DNA from: Rhodospirillales bacterium
GTDB taxonomy: Bacteria; Pseudomonadota; Alphaproteobacteria; Micavibrionales; Micavibrionaceae
Assembly (NCBI GenBank): GCA_020638175.1
Contig: JACKJA010000002.1
Coordinates: forward strand, 1,612,001-1,676,000
Direction: 5' to 3'
DNA: 64,000 nucleotides
Below, piece by piece: positions 8,613 through 17,532 of the stretch (within the stretch, counting starts at the first letter, position 1; each line of letters opens with the position of its first letter). A program made the translations under genes and the position numbers. Below the pieces are notes generated by a model. That model made no database searches, was not told the origin of the DNA, and saw only the letters and a program-made list of their open reading frames with translations.

Positions 8613-9506
8613 ATGAAGTTTGTTGGTATTGCGCTTGTTTTCGTTTGTACTTTCGGCGGTTTGCTGATCGCCCTGCATTTCGATTTTGAAAAATTCACCC
8701 ATTTGCTGACCATGATTCTGGGTGCCATGCCGGGGGAATTTGTCATCATTTTCGGGTGTGCTATTTCTGCCTTTCTGATCGCCAACTCAACCGATGTGAT
8801 TAAAACCACGCTGAGCTATTTCAGCGCCTTGGCCAAACCCTCAGCCTACAGCAAAGAAGACTACATGGATTTGCTGAGCGCCCTGTACACGATCTTCAAA
8901 CTGGCGCGGACCAAGGGCTGGCTGGCTTTGGAATCACACATCGAACACCCGGAAGAAAGCAGTGTCTTCAGACAGTTCCCCGGCCTGTCCGGAAATCATC
9001 ATGCACTGGTATTCCTGTGCGATTACTTGCGGATTATCTCTCTGGGCAATGAAAACCCGCACGAGCTGGAAGCCCTGATGGACGAAGAAATTGAAACCAT
9101 CAACCATCACCACAGCCATCCCGGTCACGCGGTCCAGACCATGGCGGACGGGATCCCGGCTCTGGGTATTGTGGCGGCCGTTCTAGGGGTTATTAAAACC
9201 ATGGCTTCCATTTCCGAACCGCCGGAAATTCTGGGTAAAATGATCGGGGGCGCCCTTGTCGGTACGTTCCTGGGGGTCTGGCTGTCTTATGCCTTTGTGG
9301 CGCCGATTGCCGGAGCTATGAGCTCCAAAGCCGAAACCGAAGTCATGTACTTCAAATGTATCAAAATCAGTATCCTTGCCTTCTTGCAGGGCGCTGCGCC
9401 GCAGGTTGCCGTGGAATTTTCCCGTAAATTCCTGCCTCATGACGTCCAGCCCAGCTTCCAGGAACTGGAAGACAAGCTGAACGAACTGCCTGCACCGGGA
9501 CAATAG
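8613..9506 (+). CDS. motA: Flagellar motor stator protein MotA
   Basis: 297 aa with four membrane helices (about 2-22, 32-52, 170-190, 203-225) and a large cytoplasmic loop between helices 2 and 3, as in MotA. The third and fourth helices contain IPALGIVAAVLGVIKTM and GGALVGTFLGVWLSYAF, the stator channel blocks. MotA forms the pentamer that rotates around MotB and pushes on FliG. motB starts 16 bp downstream, so the two form an operon. No promoter consensus was found in the 190 bp before it. Confidence 0.95.
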   Translation: MKFVGIALVFVCTFGGLLIALHFDFEKFTHLLTMILGAMPGEFVIIFGCAISAFLIANSTDVIKTTLSYFSALAKPSAYSKEDYMDLLSALYTIFKLARTKGWLALESHIEHPEESSVFRQFPGLSGNHHALVFLCDYLRIISLGNENPHELEALMDEEIETINHHHSHPGHAVQTMADGIPALGIVAAVLGVIKTMASISEPPEILGKMIGGALVGTFLGVWLSYAFVAPIAGAMSSKAETEVMYFKCIKISILAFLQGAAPQVAVEFSRKFLPHDVQPSFQELEDKLNELPAPGQ

Positions 9507-9522
9507 GAACGGGAGAACGACG

Positions 9523-10650
9523 TTGTCAAAAAAGGCCGACGAACTCCAGCCGATTATCGTCAAAAAGATCAAAAAAAGTGGCGGCGGTCACCATGGCGGC
9601 GCATGGAAAGTTGCCTATGCCGACTTCGTGACGGCCATGATGGCCTTTTTTCTGTTGCTTTGGCTTTTGAATGTGACGACCGAGGAAGAAAAGAACCTGA
9701 TTTCCAGTTATTTTGACCCCACTCCGGAAAAAATATCGAGCTATACCAGCGGTGCGGGCGGCGTTCTCGGTGGTCTGACCATGACATCGGAAGGCGCCAT
9801 GGCCGACAATGCCCAGCCCTTATCCGCCCCCCAGCAAACCGGCGCCGTCAATCAGGGTAAAAAAGTTACCCAACAGGTCGGCAGCGAAGAAATGGAAGCC
9901 GGGAAAGCCGATATAGAGGCGCTCAAGCAAGAACTCGAAAAGCGCGAGGACGAAGCCTTTGAGCAAGCCAAAAAGGAAATGGAAGAAACGATGCAAAACA
10001 ATCCCGAACTGGCCGGGCTTGCTGAAAATCTTGCCATTGACGTCGTCCCCGAAGGCATGCGCATACAGATCATCGACCAGGACGGCAAACCCATGTTCCC
10101 GAGCGGCAGCGCCGAAATGTACGGCTATACGAAGGACCTGATGAAAATGGTGGCCGGCGTCATCAACACCATGCCCAACAATCTGTCGATCCGCGGTCAT
10201 ACGGACGCCCATAAATTTGGCGTCGGCGCGAAATACACCAACTGGGAACTGTCCGCCGATCGCGCCAACGCCAGCCGCCGTGTCCTGATTGATGCGGGGG
10301 TAAGCGCCGATCGCACGGCCAATGTCGTGGGCAAGGCCGATAAAGATCCCTTTATTGCGGAAGATCCCATGGATGCCCGCAACCGCCGGATTAGCATTAT
10401 TCTGCTCCGGGAAAATCTGGAAGACGCTCTGGCGCGCGGCGCGCTGGACGATCTGGTCGGAGAAAAAACAGGAGAGTCATCCGGCGAAGAAACCAAAACC
10501 ACGCCACACCCGGCAGGAACCACCGATGACACGGACCCCTTCGCCGATAATAATTTTGATGAGTATCCGCGATCCCGCACGCCGGTCACCCCCGCGCCGG
10601 ACAAGGATAAACCTTATCAAAAAACCCCCGGCGCCGTTTATTTCCCTTAG
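9523..10650 (+). CDS. motB: Flagellar motor stator protein MotB
   Basis: 375 aa. The single membrane helix YADFVTAMMAFFLLLWLLN carries the proton-binding aspartate, and the C-terminal OmpA/peptidoglycan-binding domain has IRGHTDAHKF and RANASRRVL. MotB anchors the stator to the cell wall. The start is TTG at 9523 with GGGAG seven bases upstream; the first internal ATG lies inside the membrane helix and would remove the conserved HHGGAWKVAY segment, so TTG must be right. A Pro/Asp-rich tail of about 50 residues after the OmpA domain is not conserved. Confidence 0.95.
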   Translation: MSKKADELQPIIVKKIKKSGGGHHGGAWKVAYADFVTAMMAFFLLLWLLNVTTEEEKNLISSYFDPTPEKISSYTSGAGGVLGGLTMTSEGAMADNAQPLSAPQQTGAVNQGKKVTQQVGSEEMEAGKADIEALKQELEKREDEAFEQAKKEMEETMQNNPELAGLAENLAIDVVPEGMRIQIIDQDGKPMFPSGSAEMYGYTKDLMKMVAGVINTMPNNLSIRGHTDAHKFGVGAKYTNWELSADRANASRRVLIDAGVSADRTANVVGKADKDPFIAEDPMDARNRRISIILLRENLEDALARGALDDLVGEKTGESSGEETKTTPHPAGTTDDTDPFADNNFDEYPRSRTPVTPAPDKDKPYQKTPGAVYFP

Positions 10651-10724
10651 TTTATACGGGGCATCAGAAACCTTGACTTTTCATAACCAAAAAGCTACAT
10701 TGCCATAAAAAATTTGGGCAAAGT

Positions 10725-11567
10725 ATGGCGTTATTACTTAAGCAACAAAATAAAACCACATGTCTCATTCGCGAGAATACAGGCATAAAAACATACAACG
10801 TTTATGGATGGCGGGACGACGTTGACATTGAGCAGGCAAAAAGAATAAGCACGCTTGCCCATCAGGGCGGCCTGATGAAAATAAGTAATTTTTTCGTACA
10901 GTACACGTGCCCACAATGCGATCACTGCGTCCCTTGCAGAATTGACGCGGCGAATTTCACACCCCGCCGTTCCCAACGGCGCAATATAAACACGAATAAT
11001 GATTTGACACTGACAGTGCTTTCCCCCTTGAAAGCAAAAGAAAACATAGGTGAACACATCGCTATTTTTCTAAATTTCATGAAGGGACGCCACCCGGACG
11101 AATACAAAAAAATAATTGAATCCGCCAAAAAAGAAAACGACCCTGAAACTTTTCTGTTCCGATATGTAACGCATCAAATGGGACGCGTAGATATTCCGGA
11201 TTACACAATCGAAGTACGCGATCGCGATAATAAATTGCTCGGCGCGGGCATTTACTCTCTCTTGGAAGATGGTATGTCGTTGAATACATATTACTACGAT
11301 GTCTCTCAATCTCACGAGAGAAGTCTTGGGAAATTCATTATTCTAAAGTCCATCGAGCACGCACAAAAAAATGGTCTTTCCTATATCTACCTTGGTCCTT
11401 GGGATAGGAGTGAAGATGGCCGTATGCATTACAAAAGCGAATTCAATCCATTCCAGATCTTAACAAACAAAGGCTGGAAAGACGTAGAATCGGTTCCACA
11501 GCAAAGCCGGACACGGCCAGATGAATACATGAACCGCGCAATGCATAAAATCAAATTTCAGCCCTAA
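10725..11567 (+). CDS. Arginyl/leucyl-tRNA--protein transferase (Ate/Bpt family)
   Basis: 280 aa. The enzyme moves an amino acid from tRNA to N-terminal Asp/Glu (or Leu onto acidic N-termini) and marks proteins for the N-degron pathway. Seen: the N-terminal cysteine cluster CPQCDHCVPCRI near residue 63, and the C-terminal ATE region with SLNTYYYDV and IYLGPWD...MHYKSEFNP, where bacterial members have YLGYWI and MxYKxxFxP. It is divergent from the usual sequence and by eye clearly AT-richer than its neighbours. ate/bpt next to parC is common in alphaproteobacteria, so it is probably native. Whether it uses Arg or Leu cannot be told. Confidence 0.78.
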   Translation: MALLLKQQNKTTCLIRENTGIKTYNVYGWRDDVDIEQAKRISTLAHQGGLMKISNFFVQYTCPQCDHCVPCRIDAANFTPRRSQRRNINTNNDLTLTVLSPLKAKENIGEHIAIFLNFMKGRHPDEYKKIIESAKKENDPETFLFRYVTHQMGRVDIPDYTIEVRDRDNKLLGAGIYSLLEDGMSLNTYYYDVSQSHERSLGKFIILKSIEHAQKNGLSYIYLGPWDRSEDGRMHYKSEFNPFQILTNKGWKDVESVPQQSRTRPDEYMNRAMHKIKFQP

Positions 11568-11576
11568 ACGAAGAGT

Positions 11577-13826
11577 CTAACCGAAACGGTTATTCTTTGG
11601 AAAACCATTGGGCGGCAAGCGCCCGGCGCTGGCCCGACGACCGATCCACGGCGTAATATTCTCAACCGTCGTCTCCCCGGCTCCGTATTTAAACGTCAGG
11701 CCCACCGCCATGTTAAACGGCCGAATATCCGACACACCGCCATCCTTGAAGCGTTGCAGGATCACGCCCTTGCCCTTGGCCATTTCCGGCAGCTCCGCGC
11801 GTTCAAACACCAGCATCTTGCGATTGGTGCCGATAATGGCGATATGATCGTCTTCATCGACGATCGGCACGCAGATTTTTGCTTCAACCTTGCCGCCAAC
11901 ATTCAAAACCTGTTTACCGCCCCGCGTTTGCGCCAGAACATCCTTTTCCGCCACGATAAACCCGCGCCCGTCATCCGAAGCCACCAGCAACTTGGCCTCC
12001 GGCTTAAACAGCTCCATCGCCGCGATATCGGAATCATTGGGCAAATCGACCATCAGCCGCACCGGCTCGCCAAAACCACGCCCCGGCGGCAACTTGTCGC
12101 AGCCCACCGTGTAAAACCGCCCGTTCGTCCCGAACACCAGCAACTTGTCGGTTGTCTGGGCCTCCAGCACGAATTTGCCGCGGTCGCCGTCCTTGTACTT
12201 GATATCCTTCGGATTAACGCCGTGCCCCTTCATCGCCTTGATCCAGCCCTTGGCCGACAAAATCACCGTTACCGGCTCTTTTTCGATCATGGCTTCTTCC
12301 AGAGAATCGATATCGACCGGGGCCGGCGCATGACCTATTTCCGTGCGGCGCGCGCCCAGTGGCGTATTCAGGGCAAACAGCTTTTTCAACTCGCCGATTT
12401 GCTTGCGGATCTCTTTCCACTGCTTGCTTTCGGATTTAATCAGCGCCTCCAGCTGATCGCGCTCCTTGCACAAATCATCATGCTCGGTGCGCAGCTCCAT
12501 TTCTTCCAGCTTGCGCAAATTACGCAGCCGCATATTCAGGACAGCCTCGGCCTGCACATCGCTCAGGCCAAAGGTCTTTATCAATTCCTGTTTCGGATCG
12601 TCTTCCTCGCGCACAATCCGGATCACCTCGTCAATATTGAGGTAAACAATCAAATACCCGGCAAGAATCTCAATCCGGTGCAAGACTTTTTCCAGCCGGT
12701 TCTGCGCCCGGCGGACCAGCACTTCCTGACGATGCGCCAGCCACGCCGCCAGCACTTCCTTCAGGTTCATCACGCGCGGCACGGTCCCGCCGTCCAGCAC
12801 GTTCAAATTCATGTTAAAGCGCGTTTCCAGATCAGTCGCCCGGAACAGAGCTTCCATCAACAATTCCGGCTCGACATTCCGGCTCTTGGGCACCAGAACA
12901 AGGCGGATATCCTCGGCGCTCTCGTCGCGCACATCGTCCAGCATCGGCAGTTTCCGGGCATTAATCAGCTCGGCGATCTTTTCGATCATCCGGGATTTTT
13001 GCACCTGATAGGGGATTTCCGTGACAATAATCTGGTATTGCCCCTGCTTCAGTTCTTCCTTGTGCCAGCGCGCCCGCAGGCGGAACGCACCTTTCCCGGT
13101 TTTATAGCTCTGAATAATGCTTTCGTGCGGCTCAACCATCACGCCGCCCGTCGGGAAATCCGGCCCCTTGACGATTTTCAGCAAATCCTCAACCGTCGGG
13201 TCCGTGTCGCTGTCCAGCATCAGCTCCATAGCTTCGCACAGCTCATACACGTTGTGCGGCGGAATATTTGTCGCCATACCGACGGCGATCCCCGACGAAC
13301 CGTTCGCTAGCAAATTCGGGAACGCGGCGGGCAACACCACAGGTTCCAGCGTTTCCCCGTCATACGTCGCCCGGAAATCAACGGCATCTTCGTCGATCCC
13401 CTCCAGCATCAACCGCGCCACAGCCGTCAGCCGCGCTTCCGTATACCGCATGGCCGCCGCGTTATCGCCATCAATATTCCCGAAGTTCCCCTGCCCGTCG
13501 ACCAGTGGGTAACGCACGGCAAAATCCTGCGCCAAACGCACCATGGCATCGTAAACGGCCGTGTCGCCGTGCGGGTGGAATTTACCGATTACGTCCCCGA
13601 CGACGCGCGCGCATTTTTTCGGCTGGGTATCCGGGGCCAGCTTGAGCTGGTACATCGCATACAGCAAACGCCGGTGCACCGGCTTCATCCCGTCGCGCAC
13701 ATCGGGCAGCGCCCGGTCCATAATCGTCGAAAGCGCATAGGATAAATATCGGTCGGAGAGAATCTCCCCCATCGGCTGGTCAATGATTTGCTGGTCTTGA
13801 ATCGTGTTCTCTTTTGTCATGGGCAT
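11577..13826 (-). CDS. parC: DNA topoisomerase IV subunit A
   Basis: 749 aa. ParC with ParE decatenates daughter chromosomes. Seen: SYALSTIMDRALPDVRDG near the N-terminus, the catalytic tyrosine in AMRYTEARL, a coiled-coil region, and a C-terminal beta-pinwheel region with GGKQVLNVGGKV rather than a canonical GyrA box, which favours ParC over GyrA. The start is ATG at 13826 (an ATG two codons on is also possible). The protein ends in a short, basic, unconserved tail. recO lies 28 bp upstream in the same direction. Confidence 0.95.
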   Translation of the reverse strand: MPMTKENTIQDQQIIDQPMGEILSDRYLSYALSTIMDRALPDVRDGMKPVHRRLLYAMYQLKLAPDTQPKKCARVVGDVIGKFHPHGDTAVYDAMVRLAQDFAVRYPLVDGQGNFGNIDGDNAAAMRYTEARLTAVARLMLEGIDEDAVDFRATYDGETLEPVVLPAAFPNLLANGSSGIAVGMATNIPPHNVYELCEAMELMLDSDTDPTVEDLLKIVKGPDFPTGGVMVEPHESIIQSYKTGKGAFRLRARWHKEELKQGQYQIIVTEIPYQVQKSRMIEKIAELINARKLPMLDDVRDESAEDIRLVLVPKSRNVEPELLMEALFRATDLETRFNMNLNVLDGGTVPRVMNLKEVLAAWLAHRQEVLVRRAQNRLEKVLHRIEILAGYLIVYLNIDEVIRIVREEDDPKQELIKTFGLSDVQAEAVLNMRLRNLRKLEEMELRTEHDDLCKERDQLEALIKSESKQWKEIRKQIGELKKLFALNTPLGARRTEIGHAPAPVDIDSLEEAMIEKEPVTVILSAKGWIKAMKGHGVNPKDIKYKDGDRGKFVLEAQTTDKLLVFGTNGRFYTVGCDKLPPGRGFGEPVRLMVDLPNDSDIAAMELFKPEAKLLVASDDGRGFIVAEKDVLAQTRGGKQVLNVGGKVEAKICVPIVDEDDHIAIIGTNRKMLVFERAELPEMAKGKGVILQRFKDGGVSDIRPFNMAVGLTFKYGAGETTVENITPWIGRRASAGRLPPNGFPKNNRFG

Positions 13827-13853
13827 TATTCATAGCCCAAGAAAACCGCCGCG

Positions 13854-14609
13854 TCACGCGGTTTTTTCCATTTCTGCCGAGGGATTCAGAGCTTTTTCAA
13901 ACCGCTCCTGAAATTGCAGGCGTTTTTCCGGAACGCCCTGCGTATGGTGGGTAAACGCCCAGTGTTCCAGAAAATACCCGGTCATTTTGAGACCTTTCAG
14001 GATTTCCTCGTCCGTCGCCGCCCCTTTTTCCGGCTTGAGAAACGCCGGTAATTCGAGCAATCGCTCTTTATAAACAGCCCCCGCAGCGCGGCTGACCGCC
14101 CGCCCCGTCTTCGGTGAAACATAAGCCAGATCGTTATCATCGCCGCCGCCCGCGCACTTGCTCAGCTCCAGCGCAAACCCCAGCTCCCTGAGCAGCGCGA
14201 TCTCCCATATCACATAAACCGCGCCCCAATGCTCATCGTCCAGCGCCTCGAATAACGCCTGCAGCCCGTAAAACAGCCCCGCATGCCCTTCCCGCTCTGG
14301 CAGCGCCGCATCGCATAGCGCACAAGCCGACAGCAACGCCTCCAGCCGCAACGGATCATACATAAAACCGGCGGCATACCCGCGCTCTTGCTCTAACGTA
14401 TAAGTACCCAGCTCATCATGGCTACGCGCCTGCCAGCGCACCCCGACCAGCGATCCCGGCTCTAACGTTCCGCGCATTTTCGATGAGCTCGCCCCGCGCA
14501 CATAGCCAGCATGCCGCCCGTTCTGCTCGGTTAGCAACGACACAATCGCGCCGTTCTCGCCATGCGGCCGCGCCATCAGCACTATCCCTTGATCTTCCCA
14601 CTGTTCCAT
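13854..14609 (-). CDS. recO: DNA repair protein RecO
   Basis: 251 aa. RecO loads RecA on SSB-coated single strands with RecR in gap repair. Seen: the OB-fold start WEDQGIVLMARPHGENGAIV, YVRGASSS, SLVGVRWQARSHDELG, and the helical part LEALLSACALCDAAL. The N-terminal OB-fold and helical C-domain have normal length. A zinc site is not evident. It precedes parC in the same direction and is divergent from the aspartate dehydrogenase gene. Confidence 0.92.
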   Translation of the reverse strand: MEQWEDQGIVLMARPHGENGAIVSLLTEQNGRHAGYVRGASSSKMRGTLEPGSLVGVRWQARSHDELGTYTLEQERGYAAGFMYDPLRLEALLSACALCDAALPEREGHAGLFYGLQALFEALDDEHWGAVYVIWEIALLRELGFALELSKCAGGGDDNDLAYVSPKTGRAVSRAAGAVYKERLLELPAFLKPEKGAATDEEILKGLKMTGYFLEHWAFTHHTQGVPEKRLQFQERFEKALNPSAEMEKTA

Positions 14610-14658
14610 GGTTTGTATTTAACCATAGATCGTCACAGATACACATGGATTCTTGAAC

Positions 14659-15438
14659 ATGACTTACAAAATCGGAGTCGCCGGGGTCGGCGCGATTGGA
14701 AAAACCGTCTGCGCGGCGCTGCTAAACGGCGATATCGCGGACATGGATCTGACCGCCGTAGCCGAAACCGGCTCTGTGCCGTTTGATGTCCCCAACCTGC
14801 CTTTTGCCGAACTGGCGGAAACCTGCGACATTATCTGTGAATGCCTGCCGCCGGACATTGTTTCGGCACTGGCGCAGGACGTTTTGTCCCGCGGTAAAAC
14901 ACTGATTATGATCTCCAGTGCTGCCTTGCTCCGCTTTCCTGACATCAAAAAATGGGCAAAAGAAGGTCAAGGACGCATTATCGTGCCATCCGGGGCTCTA
15001 TTTGGACTGGACGGGGTCGCCGCGCTCCGCTCTATGGGTATCAAAACGGCGCAAATTCGTTCCACTAAAAAGCCGCTTTCCTACGCAGGCGCACCTTACA
15101 TAGAACAGGAACAAATTGATTTAAACGCCATAGAAACCGCCACATGCATTTTTTCTGGCAATGCTCTGGCCGCTGCCAAAGCTTTCCCGGCTAATGTTAA
15201 CGTGGCGGCCACGTTGAGCCTTGCAGGCCTGGGTCCGGAAAACACCACCGTCGAAGTCTGGGCCGATCCGGCCGCGCAAGGCAACACCCACGAAATTACG
15301 GTCACCGGCGAATACTCGGCCCTGACCGCCCGCGTCGATAACATTCCCGATCCGGCCAACCCGAAAACCAGCATGCTGGCTGCCCACAGCGTCATCGCCG
15401 CCCTCCGGCAAATGACCGATGATATAACCGTTCTTTAA
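14659..15438 (+). CDS. nadX: L-aspartate dehydrogenase
   Basis: 259 aa from ATG 14659 (an in-frame TTG at 14653 is less likely). Rossmann start YKIGVAGVGAIGKTVC binds NAD(P). The DUF108 catalytic domain includes the His in AAQGNTHEITVTG and the closing NPKTSMLAAHSVIAALR helix. The enzyme oxidises aspartate to iminoaspartate for NAD synthesis, or runs in reverse. nadA and nadC are not adjacent. AspDH has been tied to PHA metabolism in some bacteria, and PHA genes are present 20 kb away; no direct link is visible here. Confidence 0.88.
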   Translation: MTYKIGVAGVGAIGKTVCAALLNGDIADMDLTAVAETGSVPFDVPNLPFAELAETCDIICECLPPDIVSALAQDVLSRGKTLIMISSAALLRFPDIKKWAKEGQGRIIVPSGALFGLDGVAALRSMGIKTAQIRSTKKPLSYAGAPYIEQEQIDLNAIETATCIFSGNALAAAKAFPANVNVAATLSLAGLGPENTTVEVWADPAAQGNTHEITVTGEYSALTARVDNIPDPANPKTSMLAAHSVIAALRQMTDDITVL

Positions 15439-15452
15439 AAGAAACAGATAAC

Positions 15453-16070
15453 ATGCTGCCACAAAGACCTTTTTACCTGATCCGTCACGGCGAAAGCGAA
15501 GCCAATGCCGGTGGATATTATTCGGGACAAATGGATGTCGCCCTGACCGAAAAGGGTCGTCAGCAAGCGCTGGCCTATACACCGTTCCTGACAGAACTTA
15601 TCCCCAGCCCGGACCGGATCGTCCATAGCCATCTGGCCCGTGCCCGCGACACAGCCGCCCTGATGAATCAGGAATGCGCGCTTCCCATGGCTGAGAGCCG
15701 CGATATATCGGAACAACATTACGGCATCTATCAGGGCCGTATCAAAAGCGAATTAAAGGCCGATCACAGCTTTAAATCATGGCAGGAACCTCCCGAAGGC
15801 GAAACCTTTGAAACCTTCGCCGCGCGCGTTAGGAAGGGAATGAACGACATACTGGCGCAGCCCGGCCTGCCGCTTATTTCTTGCCATGGCGGAATATTTT
15901 TGGTGCTCGGCCACACCTTTGGCTTCGGCACCACATGGCATACAGCCGAAAACGCGATCCTTCATTATTTCGAACCGGCGCCCACACCTGAAACGTCTGA
16001 TTTTCCATGGAAAGTCTCACAGATTATCGTAGAAAACGGGAAGTTAACGATAAAAAACGCGGCCTTGTAA
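15453..16070 (+). CDS. Histidine phosphatase (phosphoglycerate mutase-like) family protein
   Basis: 205 aa. Phosphohistidine motif LIRHGESEAN at residues 8-17, followed by VALTEKGRQQA, the second-arginine region VHSHLARARDTA, the glutamate helix and the late histidine in SCHGGIFLVLGHTFG. All catalytic residues of the RHG branch are kept. Substrate cannot be told: cofactor-dependent phosphoglycerate mutase, CobC-type and broad phosphatases share this fold. It lies 14 bp after the aspartate dehydrogenase and is probably in its transcript. Confidence 0.85.
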   Translation: MLPQRPFYLIRHGESEANAGGYYSGQMDVALTEKGRQQALAYTPFLTELIPSPDRIVHSHLARARDTAALMNQECALPMAESRDISEQHYGIYQGRIKSELKADHSFKSWQEPPEGETFETFAARVRKGMNDILAQPGLPLISCHGGIFLVLGHTFGFGTTWHTAENAILHYFEPAPTPETSDFPWKVSQIIVENGKLTIKNAAL

Positions 16071-16076
16071 CCCCGC

Positions 16077-16862
16077 CTAGGGGTCATAGCGCAAAACCTC
16101 GGTCTTCTTGGCGGATTTTTCATTATAACGCGCCCCCTCATACGGCGTGGGCTCGCGGTTGTAACGGGCTTCCGTTGTATAAGCCTGGCCGTTACAGATA
16201 TAGCTGTGCTGAAAGGACAGCTCTACATCGTTCGTCCGGCCGTCATACACGCTGCCCTTAAACGATTCCGTAACACAAACGCCGGCATTTTCCGTCAGCG
16301 GTATACAGGAGCTTTCCGCGACAATATGAGCTTCCTTGTCGATCTCCCGCCGATATTCGCCGCGATCGTCCGTCCCGCCGCCAATCGCCCAGCACTGATC
16401 GCGCGCATAGCGCATAAAAGGCGTGTTTTCATCATAAATCCCGGCACGGGGCTGGTAACGCCCCCGGACATCCTCCAGTTCACTTTGATCGCGCCAGCCG
16501 TTCAGAGGCGCGCAAACGCCGGCGACAGAAAGAGTCCGCACACCGCCCTCTCGCAGAATAATATCCTGCTGGAAATCGCATTTTTGCGCCGTCGCCAGTG
16601 ACACCACTTGATAATGAAACCGGCCGCGCAAACCGCCATCCGTCTGCCGGCTGTCCATAAAGACGGTGTAATCGGCGGTTTTGTTCATAACGCCATACCC
16701 TTTGATATCGGGAGCCACCCCCAGCGCCGCAATCGAATAATCCCGCAAATTATCAAAACACGGCACATCATCAACCACCGGATTACCGGCCGCCGCCACC
16801 TGTCCGCCCAAAAAAGCGCCGCCAAGCACCGATAATGAACCTTTAATGATTTTCGATGACAC
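16077..16862 (-). CDS. Putative secreted protein of unknown function
   Basis: 261 aa from the GTG at 16862, which has GAGGGG seven bases upstream; the longer frame to 16937 starts in unlikely sequence. A probable signal peptide (basic start SSKIIKG, hydrophobic core, AAAG cut region) is followed by a domain with six or more cysteines, including CVTES and YICNGQ, so disulphides and a periplasmic place are likely. It ends head to head (6 bp apart) with the histidine phosphatase gene. I do not recognise the family. Confidence 0.6.
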   Translation of the reverse strand: MSSKIIKGSLSVLGGAFLGGQVAAAGNPVVDDVPCFDNLRDYSIAALGVAPDIKGYGVMNKTADYTVFMDSRQTDGGLRGRFHYQVVSLATAQKCDFQQDIILREGGVRTLSVAGVCAPLNGWRDQSELEDVRGRYQPRAGIYDENTPFMRYARDQCWAIGGGTDDRGEYRREIDKEAHIVAESSCIPLTENAGVCVTESFKGSVYDGRTNDVELSFQHSYICNGQAYTTEARYNREPTPYEGARYNEKSAKKTEVLRYDP

Positions 16863-17003
16863 GTTTTGCCCCTCTGGCCCCGCAGGACCACAAAAATAAT
16901 ATGACAATAAAATAGCACATCCCGGACCTGAATACAAACCGGCGCAAGGTCACTTCAATATTTTCTCCGTTTTCACTAATTTACAGCCCAACCGGCAAAA
17001 ATG

Positions 17004-17359
17004 ATATCCACAGTCTGCTGCACCGCACACAGAAAAAAACAGCGATCAGACCGTTTTTTGCCTGTGGATAACTTTAGGCCTTACACACAGATAAAATGCT
17101 CCTTTTACGATACGCCCCAACTGAAAATATCTTAAAAAGGTCATAAATGGCATTTTCGCCGTATAAAAGGCTCATTTTCGCTGTTTTTCGTATCATAAAA
17201 ACCAGTGATGACCCAAAAAACAATGCCGAAAATATAGATACATATCGTTTCGTTTGCGGAAAAAACATCTGTGCAAATATCATAGATATCCACAAACACT
17301 TTGTTATTTAAAGGGAATTTCTGATATCCACAGAACAATCCCCTGTATGTTTATCCACA
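17004..17359. promoter_or_regulatory. Cluster of DnaA-box-like sites in a 670-bp gene-free, AT-rich stretch (candidate origin or titration locus)
   Basis: Between 16,863 and 17,532 there is no convincing gene. Perfect 9-mers occur at 17,063-17,071 (TGTGGATAA) and 17,351-17,359 (TTATCCACA). One-mismatch boxes ATATCCACA occur at 17,004-17,012, 17,286-17,294 and 17,324-17,332. Weaker sites are TTACACACA at 17,081-17,089 and TGTGCAAAT near 17,270. The sequence between is rich in A/T runs. Such density suits a replication origin, a DnaA titration site, or DnaA control of nearby genes. No dnaA, hemE, gidA or parAB is next to it, which lowers the odds for oriC. Site matches are seen; function is inferred. 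Confidence 0.5.
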
Positions 17360-17499
17360 AGAGAACATAACAGGATCAAGTCCGAAGCTTTATATAAGGA
17401 AGATCGATGAAGAACACGCCTAAAAACGTTTTTTAAAGACCGCAGCCATCAGGAAAAAAGAAATATAAAATTGTCTGAAAACAAGGCGTATCACAACCC

Positions 17500-17521
17500 G
17501 AAAAAAGACGTCATAACGTCT
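17500..17521 (-). terminator. Rho-independent terminator after folP
   Basis: Minus strand AGACGT-TATG-ACGTCT (17,521 to 17,506) followed by a run of T. It begins 11 bp past the folP stop and ends the folK-folP transcript before the DnaA-box region. Confidence 0.75.
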
Positions 17522-17532
17522 CACGCGCCCCA

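Noticed and set aside
11754..13310. 518-codon plus-strand frame opposite parC
   Set aside because: Shadow frame of parC; no ribosome site and a composition typical of antisense translation.
17074..17338. Two minus-strand frames of 65-73 codons in the gene-free stretch before folP
   Set aside because: No ribosome sites, they overlap each other and the DnaA-box cluster, and look like chance frames in AT-rich DNA.
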